Numbered from the stretch's first letter, positions 33,041-42,127 are shown. The stretch is 64,000 nucleotides of DNA from Acidobacteriota bacterium (GCA_016716435.1 JADJWI010000008.1:434001-498000); one strand, 5' to 3'. Notes: generated from the letters alone by a model not told the origin. Translations and numbers: made by a program.

Positions 33041-34347
33041 ACGACATCGACCGCCGAAAATTTCTTTCTTCCGTTGGCAAGGGCCTTGGGCTGATGGCGA
33101 TGTCGTCGTCGGTGGTCGGTTCGCTCTTTGAGAATGTAAATGCGGCGGCGAAGGCGGTCGAGCATCTTTCGCCCGCGGAGGCTGCAGCCGATGAGGATTT
33201 CTGGGCGGCGATCCAGCAGTCGTTCTCGGTAACGCGGGGCATTATCAACCTGAACAACGGCGGCGTCAGCCCGAGCCCGCGGATCGTGACGGAGGCCTTT
33301 GTCCGCTACACCTGGCAGCAGGAGGACGCGACGGCCTACACGATGTGGCAACTGCTTGAGCCGCAGTCCGAGACGGTGCGAACGGGCCTGGCCGAGATGT
33401 TCGGCTGCGACCGCGAGGAGATCGCGATAACGCGAAACGCATCGGAGTCGCTCGAAATCCTGCTGATGGGGCTCGACCTCAAGGCCGGCGACGAGATACT
33501 GACGACGACGCAGGATTACCCGCGGATGCTTACGACGCTTCGCCAGCGGGAACTCCGCGAAGGGCTGAAGCTGAAGCTCATCAAGGTGCCGGTCGCTCCG
33601 GCGAGTGCGGATGAGATCGCCAAGGCCTACGAACAGGCAATGACGCCGCGGACGAAGCTGGTCCTGATCTCGCATATGATCAACCTGACGGGGCAGATCA
33701 CGCCGGTTCGTAAGGTTTGCGAGATGGCGAGGGCACGCGGGGTCGAGACGATCGTCGATGGAGCGCATTCATTTGCCCAGTTCGACTTCAAGCGGGACGA
33801 CCTCGGCTGCGATTATTTCGGGACGTCGCTCCACAAATGGCTTTATGCCCCGAAGGGCACGGGAATGCTCTACATTCGCAAGGAGAAGATCCCGAAGGTC
33901 TGGGCCCTGATGGCGAGCGAGGACAAGAACCGGGCGGACATCCGCAAGTTTGAGGAGATCGGGACGCACTCGGCCGCGATGCGGCTGGCGATCGGGGAAG
34001 CGATCTTGTTTCACCACGCGATCGGTGCGAGGCGAAAAGAAGAGCGGCTGCGTTATTTGTCACGCTATTGGATAAGCCGGCTTGGAGATCTGCGGAATGT
34101 CGGGTTCAATACGTCGTTCGACGCGTCCCAGTCCTGTGCGATCGGGAATTTCAAGATCGAAGGCGTTGACCCGCGGGAACTCGGCAGCTATTTGATGGCG
34201 AAGCACAAGATATTTACGACGCCGATCGTGCACGAGGAATTTACCGGCATAAGGATAACGCCGAACGTTTATACGACGCTTTGGGAACTCGACCGCTTTT
34301 GCAGCGTGGTAGAGGACGTAGCCAAGAAGGGGCTGCCAAAGGCTTGA
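33037..34347 (+). CDS. Tat-exported aminotransferase class V-fold PLP enzyme
   Basis: Product of 436 aa with a twin-arginine signal (DRRKFLSSVGKGLGLMAMSS). The class V fold is clear: GIINLNNGGVSPSPRIVTEA, AITRNASESLEILLMGLDL, ETIVDGAHSFAQFDF (Asp contacting PLP nitrogen) and the PLP lysine in FGTSLHKWLYAPKGTGML. Closest in pattern to isopenicillin-N-epimerase / cysteine-desulfurase-like proteins. The reaction is unknown. An exported PLP enzyme between gcvPA and gcvPB is unusual; its presence looks like an insertion rather than part of glycine cleavage. Confidence 0.85.
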   Translation: MNDIDRRKFLSSVGKGLGLMAMSSSVVGSLFENVNAAAKAVEHLSPAEAAADEDFWAAIQQSFSVTRGIINLNNGGVSPSPRIVTEAFVRYTWQQEDATAYTMWQLLEPQSETVRTGLAEMFGCDREEIAITRNASESLEILLMGLDLKAGDEILTTTQDYPRMLTTLRQRELREGLKLKLIKVPVAPASADEIAKAYEQAMTPRTKLVLISHMINLTGQITPVRKVCEMARARGVETIVDGAHSFAQFDFKRDDLGCDYFGTSLHKWLYAPKGTGMLYIRKEKIPKVWALMASEDKNRADIRKFEEIGTHSAAMRLAIGEAILFHHAIGARRKEERLRYLSRYWISRLGDLRNVGFNTSFDASQSCAIGNFKIEGVDPRELGSYLMAKHKIFTTPIVHEEFTGIRITPNVYTTLWELDRFCSVVEDVAKKGLPKA

Positions 34348-34366
34348 GAAATTTTCTTCGAATGAC

Positions 34367-34384
34367 AATTAGTAATTACTAATT
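34367..34384. repeat. 18-bp perfect palindrome between the aminotransferase and gcvPB
   Basis: AATTAGTAATTACTAATT is its own reverse complement and lies in the 67-bp AT-rich gap, followed by another AATTA-rich stretch to 34400. It could be a regulator site, a hairpin or only an AT-rich spacer. Confidence 0.6.
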
Positions 34385-34414
34385 ATTGATTGCTAATTAG
34401 GTTAGGGAAACAGA

Positions 34415-35938
34415 ATGAGCATTACAAAAGTTACACAGCATCCGACACAGAACGAGGGGTTGATCTTTGAGCGTTCGCAGACGGGCCGCGTCGGCTATCG
34501 CCTGCCGAAGCTTGATGTTGAGGCCGCAAATATGGATGAGATCATCCCGGCGGAGCTTCGCCGCGGCGACGGGCTGGCCGATGTTCCGGAGGTCTCAGAG
34601 GTAGATGTCATCCGGCACTTCACGCGGATCTCGACCTGGAATTACTCGATCGACCTCGGGATGTATCCCCTCGGCTCGTGCACGATGAAGTACAACTCGC
34701 GGCTCAATGAAAAGGTCGCAAGGATCGGCGGATACACAAACTTGCATCCGCTTGCACCGGAAGAGGAATCGCAGGGAGCTCTCGAGCTGATGTATCGGCT
34801 GCAGGAAGATCTTGCGGAGATCACGGGCCTGCCGGGCGTTTCGCTCCAGCCCGCGGCCGGTGCCCAAGGCGAGATGACCGGCGTGATGCTCATTCGCGCA
34901 TTTCTTGACAAGCGGGACGGCGAGGCCTCAAAGGATCGGCGTGTGATGCTCATTCCGGAATCGGCCCACGGGACGAATCCGGCCTCGGCCGCACTCGCTG
35001 GATTTACGGTCAAGGCGATCAGGGCGAATGAGAACGGGCTGACGGACATGGACCACCTTCGTGAGCTCTGCGATCAGGGCGGCGTCGCGGGACTGATGCT
35101 GACGAACCCGAACACGGTCGGCATCTTTGAAACGAACATCAAGGAGATCTGCGAGACGATCCATAACGCCGGCGGGCTTGTTTACATGGACGGCGCGAAC
35201 ATGAATGCGCTGGTCGGTGTGGCAAGGCCGGGCGACATGGGCGTTGACGTCATTCACCTAAATCTGCACAAAACTTTCTCGACGCCCCACGGCGGCGGCG
35301 GACCGGGCTGCGGCCCGTGCTGCTGTACGGCAGAGCTGGCTGAGTTTCTGCCAGTTCCGCGAGTCGAGAAGACCGGCGAGAGGTATCACCTGAACTATGA
35401 ACTGCCGAATTCGATCGGCCGGGTCAAGGCATTCTTTGGCAATTTCGGCATGATGATCCGAGCCTTGAGCTACATTTACACCCACGGTGCCGAGGGCTTG
35501 CGCGAAGCGACCGAGACTGCGGTGCTGAACGCCCGATACGTTGCCCATGAGCTGAAGGACACCTACCACATGCCGTTCGAAGCGGATTGCATGCACGAGG
35601 CGGTCTTCTCGCATAAGCACCAGACAACGGCCGGCGTCCACACTCTGGACATCGCCAAGCGGCTCATCGATTACGGCTTTCATCCGCCGACGATCTATTT
35701 CCCGTTGGTGGTCGAAGGGGCTATGCTGATCGAGCCGACCGAATCGGTTGGCCGTGCCGATCTCGACGCTTTCGTCGCCGCGATGAAGGACATCGACGCC
35801 GAAACACGCGAGAACGCACAACTCGTTATCGACGCCCCGCATTCGACCCGGATCGGCCGGCTCGACGAAGCAACCGCCGCCCGCAAACCGGTCCTCCGCT
35901 GGCGGCCGGATATGGAAAGTTTGGGCAAATCGGCGTAA
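34415..35938 (+). CDS. gcvPB: Glycine dehydrogenase (decarboxylating) subunit 2
   Basis: C-terminal, PLP-binding half of the P protein. The 507-aa product shows LDLGMYPLGSCTMKYNSRLN (as IDLGMYPLGSCTMKYNSRLN), SLQPAAGAQGEMTGVMLIRA, SAHGTNPASAALAGFTVKAI and the PLP lysine in VIHLNLHKTFSTPHGGGGPG. Complete. It has its own likely promoter region or is reached by readthrough, since about 2.3 kb of other genes lie between it and gcvPA. A strong terminator follows at 35964. Confidence 0.97.
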   Translation: MSITKVTQHPTQNEGLIFERSQTGRVGYRLPKLDVEAANMDEIIPAELRRGDGLADVPEVSEVDVIRHFTRISTWNYSIDLGMYPLGSCTMKYNSRLNEKVARIGGYTNLHPLAPEEESQGALELMYRLQEDLAEITGLPGVSLQPAAGAQGEMTGVMLIRAFLDKRDGEASKDRRVMLIPESAHGTNPASAALAGFTVKAIRANENGLTDMDHLRELCDQGGVAGLMLTNPNTVGIFETNIKEICETIHNAGGLVYMDGANMNALVGVARPGDMGVDVIHLNLHKTFSTPHGGGGPGCGPCCCTAELAEFLPVPRVEKTGERYHLNYELPNSIGRVKAFFGNFGMMIRALSYIYTHGAEGLREATETAVLNARYVAHELKDTYHMPFEADCMHEAVFSHKHQTTAGVHTLDIAKRLIDYGFHPPTIYFPLVVEGAMLIEPTESVGRADLDAFVAAMKDIDAETRENAQLVIDAPHSTRIGRLDEATAARKPVLRWRPDMESLGKSA

Positions 35939-35963
35939 GATCGGGACCCATGTTGTGACGAGA

Positions 35964-36009
35964 AAAGCGAGGAATGGCTGTTGATAGCCTTTCCTCGCTT
36001 TCTTTTTTT
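35964..36009 (+). terminator. Rho-independent terminator after gcvPB
   Basis: AAAGCGAGGAA pairs perfectly with TTCCTCGCTTT (11 bp), with a small inner GGCT/AGCC stem, and is followed by CTTTTTTTG. It ends the gcvPB transcript and may also serve the convergent TonB_C gene. Confidence 0.9.
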
Positions 36010-36029
36010 GTAGAGTTCGCTCGTACGAA

Positions 36030-36929
36030 TTACGGTGCGACGTAGTTGTAGGTGATGACACCTTGGACCTTTACCGGTTTTCCTTGTAATCGTGTCTGAT
36101 TAAACCTCGCCTCGCATGCGGCCATCCGGGAGGCTTGTCGGAGCAGCGGATGTCCCGAGACGCCCTGAGCAGAGAAAATTGTGCCGTCCTCATCTACGAG
36201 TATTTGAATCGTGACCGCACCACTGGCCCGAACGGCTCGGGCGGCCGCCGGATATGGCGGTTTGGGCAGCGAAACTGCCTTTCCGTTCAAAACACCACCA
36301 CTGATCGGTCGGGAAGGAAAGTTGGAACGTGGAGACGTCGCGTTATCGTCGGGATCAGCTTGAACCGAGGCTCCGCTACCGACCGTGTTGACACGGCCAA
36401 CGTAATCCGGCTGCGGATTCTTTCCGGCTTGCTGGTCTTGCTCCATTGCTTCTTTTGTTCCTCCGACATTCTTCCCGGTCGCTATCATATAATTCCCGGT
36501 ATATTCGTTAGCGTCGGACTCCTTTACATCTGGTGAAGCAACCAGAAAATAGATCTGGCCGGATGATGGCGCGGGAAGTCCGCTCAAGGTCGCCGGATTG
36601 AAGCGAACGGTCCGGGCCGCGGACTCGGCAGCCATTCGAAGTTCGAGGATGCTTGTCCGCGTAGTTGACGGGCAAACATTTCCCGGGCCGCTTACGGAAT
36701 TAACGCGAACCACATTTCCTGCCTCGTCGATATCGACCGAGACAGAGAGTCGGCCGGCAATGATCGACTGAACTCCGGAGATTGTCTCGAACGCAGCAGA
36801 GTAGTCCGCGATGCTTGCCGGTTCCTTGCCAGGTTCCGGTCTTGCATCGAAGCCGACCACCTGCCCGAAAGCTGACGGGCAGAATGCGAGGGCGATAAGT
36901 AAATACATTCCGGGAAAAATACTTTTCAT
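36030..36929 (-). CDS. Secreted TonB C-terminal-domain protein
   Basis: A 299-aa product with signal peptide (MYLLIALAFCPSAFGQ). The last 85 residues are a TonB C-terminal domain: SLPKPPYPAAARAVRASGAV, TIQILVDEDGTIFSAQGVSG, ARFNQTRLQGKPVKVQGVIT, YNYVAP. An N-terminal region (SVSVDIDEAGNVVRVNSVSG, AARTVRFNPATL) is a second, diverged copy of the same fold. There is no transmembrane anchor or Pro-rich spacer, so it is not a classical TonB. The neighbour at 36985 is a paralogue with the same organisation. Confidence 0.8.
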   Translation of the reverse strand: MKSIFPGMYLLIALAFCPSAFGQVVGFDARPEPGKEPASIADYSAAFETISGVQSIIAGRLSVSVDIDEAGNVVRVNSVSGPGNVCPSTTRTSILELRMAAESAARTVRFNPATLSGLPAPSSGQIYFLVASPDVKESDANEYTGNYMIATGKNVGGTKEAMEQDQQAGKNPQPDYVGRVNTVGSGASVQADPDDNATSPRSNFPSRPISGGVLNGKAVSLPKPPYPAAARAVRASGAVTIQILVDEDGTIFSAQGVSGHPLLRQASRMAACEARFNQTRLQGKPVKVQGVITYNYVAP

Positions 36930-36984
36930 CTTTATTACTCCTGTCGTTTGCGAAACGTCTATGCTGAAAACCAGCTCTTACCAT

Positions 36985-37686
36985 CTAGGGACGCGGGCCA
37001 GCGAATACATAGGTGATCGACCCATAAACTTTGATCGCGCTTCCTTGAAGCGTCGTCGGGCGGAATTTGGCCTTGCATGCCGCGTCCCTTGCTGGGCCGT
37101 GAAGCGAGGGATGCCCGCTATATGCACCTGCACGTTCAACAGTTCCGTCCTCGTGGATGAGCACAGCCACATTTACCGCCCCGGAGACCGTAATTCCTCT
37201 CGGATAATCGGGTTTTGGAAGCGAGAGTGCTTTTCCGTTCACGAAACCTCCGCGAATGAAACTTGGACGGCCGTTGGCCGCGGCTTCTAGTGCCTCACGC
37301 TGTCGCACTGCATCGTTGAATGCCCGGCCTGTAGCGATCGTTACGAGGATGTCTGATGAGACCGCTTGGCCGTTCCTTGTAGCAGGTTCGAATTTCAGGC
37401 CAAGAGCATAATCTTTCGCGGCTTTCCGCACTGCCTCGAGCTCTTTCTTTGGGTTGGACTTGCACGGCCATTCGGGGCCGGCGACGACCTCAGCGGACTC
37501 GGGCTTTCCCTGTTTATCTACCTTGAGTGAGATGACCATCCGGCCCTCGATGCCGGCGGCCGCGGCCGCTTCCGGAAGTTCGAACGACGGGTCGCCGATC
37601 AATTTGGGATCTGTTCGCGTTTGGGCCGATGAGGTGAGAAAGCTCCCGAGTAGCAACAGAGCGAGAAAGCAGGCTTGGGTCTTCAT
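36985..37686 (-). CDS. Secreted TonB C-terminal-domain protein (paralogue)
   Basis: Predicted 233 aa from the ATG at 37686 (signal MKTQACFLALLLLGSFLTSS). A longer upstream reading is not protein-like and is left out. The C-terminal domain reads SLPKPDYPRGITVSGAVNVA, VLIHEDGTVERAGAYSGHPS, AKFRPTTLQGSAIKVYGSIT, YVFAGPRP, close to the end of the 36030 gene. The first half (MVISLKVDKQGKPESAEVVA, ALGLKFEPATRNGQ) is another TonB_C-like unit. Tandem duplication of the gene pair is likely. Confidence 0.78.
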   Translation of the reverse strand: MKTQACFLALLLLGSFLTSSAQTRTDPKLIGDPSFELPEAAAAAGIEGRMVISLKVDKQGKPESAEVVAGPEWPCKSNPKKELEAVRKAAKDYALGLKFEPATRNGQAVSSDILVTIATGRAFNDAVRQREALEAAANGRPSFIRGGFVNGKALSLPKPDYPRGITVSGAVNVAVLIHEDGTVERAGAYSGHPSLHGPARDAACKAKFRPTTLQGSAIKVYGSITYVFAGPRP

Positions 37687-37879
37687 GGTTCGGTACTCCT
37701 GGAAGAACATATTGGGAATGTCTGCAAGACGATTTCGGGCATTATACGCGAGAGTTCGATCGATTGCCAGAGCTTTTTTCGGGCGACGGGCGATCCGCCA
37801 CAAACTTTCGTGAAGCCTTCCGAGGTTTTGAGAATTGATGAACTTGAAATATATTGGCGGGCAAAAGGGAAACGAGCAG

Positions 37880-38272
37880 ATGATGAAACGAATGAATTTT
37901 TTTACCGCAATTGTTGGGCTTTTAGCTCTTGGGGCGGTTTCGGTGTTGGCGGTTGACGGCATTACGAAGCGGATCAGCTTTGCCCGCGGGAAGAGTTCGG
38001 CGACGGTCCGCGGAGCCGTCATTCGCGGCGATGCCGATACGTGGATAGTCCGGGCAAAGGCCGAGCAGATGATGACGGTAAGCATTCGCTCGGTCGAAGA
38101 CAATGCCGTCTTTACGGTGCAGGGGCCGGCCGGCGAGTACCTTCAGGATGCGGGCGAAGAGGACGAGGCGCGCGGCGTTACGAACTCGCTGCCCTATGAT
38201 GGCGACTACCGGATAAGGGTCAGCGGAACCCGCGGAAACGCGACCTATCGGCTGACGGTCTCGATAAAATAG
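37880..38272 (+). CDS. Periplasmic hypothetical protein
   Basis: The 130-aa product begins MMKRMNFFTAIVGLLALGAV with a signal peptide ending near SVLAVDG. The mature domain is a small beta-sandwich: TVRGAVIRGDADTWIVRAKA, MMTVSIRSVEDNAVFTVQGP, PYDGDYRIRVSGTRGNATYR. This looks like a pre-peptidase C-terminal (PPC)-like domain, as found in inhibitors and secreted enzymes, here on its own. 10 nt before the SRPBCC gene, so likely cotranscribed. Confidence 0.65.
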   Translation: MMKRMNFFTAIVGLLALGAVSVLAVDGITKRISFARGKSSATVRGAVIRGDADTWIVRAKAEQMMTVSIRSVEDNAVFTVQGPAGEYLQDAGEEDEARGVTNSLPYDGDYRIRVSGTRGNATYRLTVSIK

Positions 38273-38282
38273 AGGTGAGAAA

Positions 38283-38831
38283 ATGTTGAAAAAGATCGCC
38301 ATCGCGATTGCATTGATCATTATCGTTGTCTTCACGATTGCCGCGGCCGCCGTCTTCCTTACCGGGACCGAGGTTAGCGCGGAGCGCGAGGTCGTTATCA
38401 ATAAACCACGCGACGAGGTCTTTGCGTATTTGAAACAGGTAAAGAACCAGAATGAATGGGGTACGTGGTATAGACGCGACCCGGGAATGAAGCAGGAAAC
38501 GACCGGGACCGACGGCACGGCCGGCTTCATTTCGCGATGGGAAAGCACGAACCCTGAGGTCGGCTCTGGTGAGCAGGAAATTAAACGTATCGTCGAGGGC
38601 GAGAGGATCGATACCGAACTGCGGTTCAAAGCTCCGTTCGAATCAAAGGCGGACGCCTATCTGATAACCGAACCGGTTGGGGCGGCACAGACCCGCGTCC
38701 GCTGGGGCTTTCGCACGGAGATGCCGCGGCCGATGAACCTGATGCTGCTCGTTATGGACCTCGAACAGGCGATCGGCAAGGACTATGAAGAAGGGCTCGC
38801 CAATCTCAAGCAGATCCTCGAGCGGCCTTGA
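38283..38831 (+). CDS. SRPBCC (START/Bet v1-like) family protein, membrane-anchored
   Basis: A 182-aa product with one N-terminal transmembrane helix (IAIALIIIVVFTIAAAAVFL), then an SRPBCC domain opening SAEREVVINKPRDEVFAYLK, NEWGTWYRRDPGMKQETTGT and ending MDLEQAIGKDYEEGLANLKQ. Such domains bind hydrophobic ligands. A ribosome site (AGGTGAG) precedes the ATG. Function unknown. Confidence 0.8.
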   Translation: MLKKIAIAIALIIIVVFTIAAAAVFLTGTEVSAEREVVINKPRDEVFAYLKQVKNQNEWGTWYRRDPGMKQETTGTDGTAGFISRWESTNPEVGSGEQEIKRIVEGERIDTELRFKAPFESKADAYLITEPVGAAQTRVRWGFRTEMPRPMNLMLLVMDLEQAIGKDYEEGLANLKQILERP

Positions 38832-38973
38832 TCCGGGCGAAAATGAAAACTTTTTGTCTCATTTCGACTTCGGGTATATACTGTGAGCGAAGTCCTGCAT
38901 CACCGACCAAAACCAGCTTTTTGAAATTCCGTCGCACCTGCGTTTTACGCGACCGCCTGATAAGGAGGAGATC

Positions 38974-39444
38974 ATGAGATATCGAGCATTGATTTTTTCA
39001 TTCCTTTTGTCCGCCAGCGTTGTTTGCTTTGGCGGGGTAGTTCCTGTATCGGCCGGGATCATTGCGAACTTTGAAGCCAGGCAAGATCCGGTCTATACAG
39101 CATATCGCGGTGTAAAGATCGGTATGTCCACGGCGGAGGCGCGAGGTGTGCTTGGCGATCCGAAGGAGAAGTTTGACACCGAAGACATTTTCCAGCCGGC
39201 CGATGGTGAAGAGGCCCGTGTTCTTTACGATGAGGGCGGCAAGGTTCATGCGATCTCCGTAATGTACACCGGCGACATTTCGAAGGCACCCGCGCCGAAA
39301 GTGGTAGTCGGCGAGAACGTTCCGGCCCGCGAAGATGGCGGGATGTTCAAGCGGGTCGAGTACGAAAAGCTGGGCTTCTGGATCTCGTATGCGAAGGTCG
39401 CGGGCGACAACCCGATGATAATCATAACGATGCAGGCGATCTGA
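38974..39444 (+). CDS. Secreted hypothetical protein, SmpA/OmlA-like fold
   Basis: Product of 156 aa with signal peptide MRYRALIFSFLLSASVVCFG. The mature part has YRGVKIGMSTAEARGVLGDP, the pattern of the SmpA/BamE-like two-layer fold (IGMSxxExxxxLG), followed by a beta-rich region EEARVLYDEGGKVHAISVMY. No partner indicated. A GGAG ribosome site (AAGGAGGAG) lies just before the ATG. Confidence 0.7.
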   Translation: MRYRALIFSFLLSASVVCFGGVVPVSAGIIANFEARQDPVYTAYRGVKIGMSTAEARGVLGDPKEKFDTEDIFQPADGEEARVLYDEGGKVHAISVMYTGDISKAPAPKVVVGENVPAREDGGMFKRVEYEKLGFWISYAKVAGDNPMIIITMQAI

Positions 39445-39541
39445 AAATTGCTTTCATCCAGAGGGTTAGAATAAAGTACGCCAAACTGAAACGCCTGCCA
39501 ATTTGCCTGAGGGGCGTTTCCCACTATACTTACGTCAACAT

Positions 39542-41122
39542 ATGCCAACGATCGGAATCCCTAAAGAGATCCATCCGGGCGAACGCCGTGTCGCCGCAAC
39601 CCCTCAGACGATACTCAAGCTCAAGAAACTCGGTTTCGACGTAAGCGTCGAATCCGGTGCGGGCTCGACCATCAATGCATCAGACGCCGAGTATCGGGAA
39701 GCCGGTGCCGCGATCGCCGCGGACGCAAAGGAGCTTTGGTCATCGTCGGACGTCGTGATCAAGGTCCGGCCGCCGGAGGATGGCGAGGCGGAAATGATCC
39801 GCGAAGGTGGATGGCTTGTCGGCTTTATGTGGCCGGGGCAGAACCGCGAGATCATCGACCGGCTGGCAAAAAGGAAGGCAACCGTTTTTGCGATGGACAG
39901 CGTCCCGCGGATCACACGTGCGCAAAAGATGGACACGCTTTCCGCAATGGCAAACATTGCCGGATATCGGGCGATAATCGAGGCGGCTCAGCATTTTCCG
40001 CGATTTTTTACAGGACAGATAACTGCCGCCGGCAAGATCGATCCGGCAAAGGTGCTGGTGATCGGTGCGGGAGTCGCGGGGCTTTCGGCGATCGGTGCTG
40101 CTAAAGGCCTGGGCGCGATCGTCCGCGCGTTTGACCCGCGTTCGGCGACGAAAGATCAGGTTGCCTCGATGGGCGCCGAGTTCCTTGAACTCGACGTAAA
40201 AGAAGAGGGCGAAGGCAAGGGCGGCTACGCCAAGCAGATGTCGGACGACTTTCTCAAAGCCGAGATGGCTTTGTTCGCCCAGCAGGCGATGCAGGTCGAT
40301 ATCATCGTTACGACCGCTTTGATACCGGGCAAGCCGGCACCGAAATTGATAACGCAGGGGATGGTCGAATCAATGAAACCGGGCTCGGTCATCGTTGACC
40401 TCGCGGCCGAGCAGGGCGGCAATTGTGTTCTGACGGAGCCGGGCAAAGTGGTGCATCACAAGGGCGTGTCGATCATCGGTTACACTGACCTGCCTTCGCG
40501 GATGGCCTCGATGTCGTCGCAGCTTTACGGTGCTTGTGTTACGGCACTTCTCGACGACCTTCGGAAAGCGCCGGAGGGCGAGAAGGCGGAAGACGAAGCG
40601 ACGCGGCTTTATGTGAATCTGGACGACGAGATCGTCCGCGGTGCGATCGTGCTTCACGAGGGCAAGATGCTTTGGCCGGCACCAGTAAAAGAACTACCGC
40701 CACCACCCGAACCCGGCGGAAGCGCAAAGGAACACGTTGCGGTCGCCAAGGCAGTTTCGTCCGGACACGGAGCCGACGATGGAGCCGGCATCAGCCCTTG
40801 GCTTCTGCTCGTCGTCGCGGTCATTTTGCTCGGGTTGGGCTTCGTCGTGCCGGCCGGCAAGCTCTCGCATTTCACGGTCTTTATGCTTGCGGTGTTTGTC
40901 GGGTTCCAGGTCGTCTGGAATGTGAAGCCCGCTCTGCACACGCCGCTGATGAGCGTCACCAACGCGATCAGCGGCATCATCCTCGTCGGCGGAATGCTCC
41001 AGCTTTCAGGCGAGATGAACGTAACCACCATCCTCGGCGCCATCGCTGTCCTCATCGCCACGATCAACATCGCCGGCGGATTTTTGGTAACGAACAGAAT
41101 GCTGGCGATGTTTAGGAAGTAG
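39542..41122 (+). CDS. pntA: Proton-translocating NAD(P) transhydrogenase, alpha subunit
   Basis: Hydride transfer between NADH and NADP+ coupled to proton flow across the cytoplasmic membrane. The product from the ATG at 39542 (MPTIGIPKEIHPGERRVAAT) is 526 aa. The NAD-binding domain has VLVIGAGVAGLSAIGAAKGL, and the mobile-loop region TALIPGKPAPKLITQGMVES and AEQGGNCVLTEPGKVV. The C-terminus carries four helices (WLLLVVAVILLGLGFVVPAG; TVFMLAVFVGFQVVW; ISGIILVGGMLQLSGEM; TILGAIAVLIATINIAGGF), so this is the fused E. coli-like alpha. pntB is 1.9 kb downstream rather than adjacent. Confidence 0.95.
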   Translation: MPTIGIPKEIHPGERRVAATPQTILKLKKLGFDVSVESGAGSTINASDAEYREAGAAIAADAKELWSSSDVVIKVRPPEDGEAEMIREGGWLVGFMWPGQNREIIDRLAKRKATVFAMDSVPRITRAQKMDTLSAMANIAGYRAIIEAAQHFPRFFTGQITAAGKIDPAKVLVIGAGVAGLSAIGAAKGLGAIVRAFDPRSATKDQVASMGAEFLELDVKEEGEGKGGYAKQMSDDFLKAEMALFAQQAMQVDIIVTTALIPGKPAPKLITQGMVESMKPGSVIVDLAAEQGGNCVLTEPGKVVHHKGVSIIGYTDLPSRMASMSSQLYGACVTALLDDLRKAPEGEKAEDEATRLYVNLDDEIVRGAIVLHEGKMLWPAPVKELPPPPEPGGSAKEHVAVAKAVSSGHGADDGAGISPWLLLVVAVILLGLGFVVPAGKLSHFTVFMLAVFVGFQVVWNVKPALHTPLMSVTNAISGIILVGGMLQLSGEMNVTTILGAIAVLIATINIAGGFLVTNRMLAMFRK

Positions 41123-41126
41123 GCCG

Positions 41127-41816
41127 ATGGGGAGTTATGACATTCCGGACGAACTATCGGTGAAAGCGCTTTCCGGGGCGTTTAAAAAGTTCTATTACAA
41201 TTGGTTCGTGAATTCATTTGGATTGACGAGAGGCGAGGTCGATTTGGAGTTCCTAGCTGATCTGACAACTCAGGAGCGAGAATTGGCGATTGGTTTGTTA
41301 CGACGAAATTTAGGACTCGGCCACTCGCACCTCGTCGAAGGCATCGGCCTGTTGGATGACAAGGAATCAATACCCACACTTCGAACTATGCTTGCCGAGA
41401 CCACTGACGCAAGTCGCAGACTTACCATAGCGGGCTCACTTTGGAAGCTTTGCAAAGACGAATCCTTTCCGAAAGAAATTGAGCGGATGGTTAAGAAAGG
41501 CAATAGGTTCGTTAAGGAAGCTCACTTAGAGCAAATATTATGGCTTGGAGATACGCGATCGATTCGATATCTGATCGATTTAGTCGCCGAAGGCGATACC
41601 TTTGCCGGTTCTCTCGCATTGTCCCGACTGAACGAAATCGAGGACAATAAGCGATACCTTCTCGGCAGGGACGAGTTTCCACATCAGCCTGATTATTACC
41701 TGCGTCTCCGTGATGATGATTACTTTCTTACTACGATGTTAAATAAGATGATCAATTATTCACCGGCGACAGCGATTATGACCACCGTAAGTGGCATCGT
41801 GATCACAGAAATTTGA
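41127..41816 (+). CDS. HEAT-repeat-like hypothetical protein inside the pnt operon
   Basis: A 229-aa product with repeated helical units such as LTTQERELAIGLLRRNLGLG, LVEGIGLLDDKESIPTLRTM and EAHLEQILWLGDTRSIRYLI, in the style of HEAT or Imm30/immunity-like repeats. Visibly AT-richer than pntA and pntB. It begins 4 nt after pntA, so it can be read from the pnt promoter. The family is not recognised. Confidence 0.6.
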   Translation: MGSYDIPDELSVKALSGAFKKFYYNWFVNSFGLTRGEVDLEFLADLTTQERELAIGLLRRNLGLGHSHLVEGIGLLDDKESIPTLRTMLAETTDASRRLTIAGSLWKLCKDESFPKEIERMVKKGNRFVKEAHLEQILWLGDTRSIRYLIDLVAEGDTFAGSLALSRLNEIEDNKRYLLGRDEFPHQPDYYLRLRDDDYFLTTMLNKMINYSPATAIMTTVSGIVITEI

Positions 41817-41896
41817 TCCGACCATCAATAATTTGGTTTCCTCACGGCGGACCTCCTTTGGGTAAATTCGCCCCGTGGTAGAATCGGGATGGACTT

Positions 41897-42127
41897 ATGA
41901 ACGACATAGACCAAAATTTAGTCGAGGTCGATCCGGAGAAGCGTGGCGGAACGCCGGTTTTTCGTGGGACGCGTGTTCCGATCCAGAATCTTTTTGATTC
42001 GTTGGAGACGGGTGAATCGGTCGAGTAATTCCTAGCGCAGTACCCAACGGTCAGCCGCGAACAGGTTGTCGCCGTTCTTGAAGAATCAATGGAGAGGCTG
42101 CTCGTGGGATATGAAATTGCTGCTTGA
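41897..42127 (+). pseudogene. DUF433 antitoxin gene broken by an in-frame stop
   Basis: The frame gives MNDIDQNLVEVDPEKRGGTP, VFRGTRVPIQNLFDSLETGE, SVE, then TAA (42026-42028), and continues without any frameshift as FLAQYPTVSREQVVAVLEES to a natural stop at 42125. One base change explains the break. DUF433 proteins are antitoxins paired with DUF5615 PIN-like toxins. The toxin start (ATG at 42111) still overlaps this gene's end, as in intact pairs. Confidence 0.85.

Noticed and set aside
37687..38103. Upstream extension of the TonB_C gene to 38103
   Set aside because: The extra residues are not protein-like, run against two forward genes, and the signal peptide begins at 37686.
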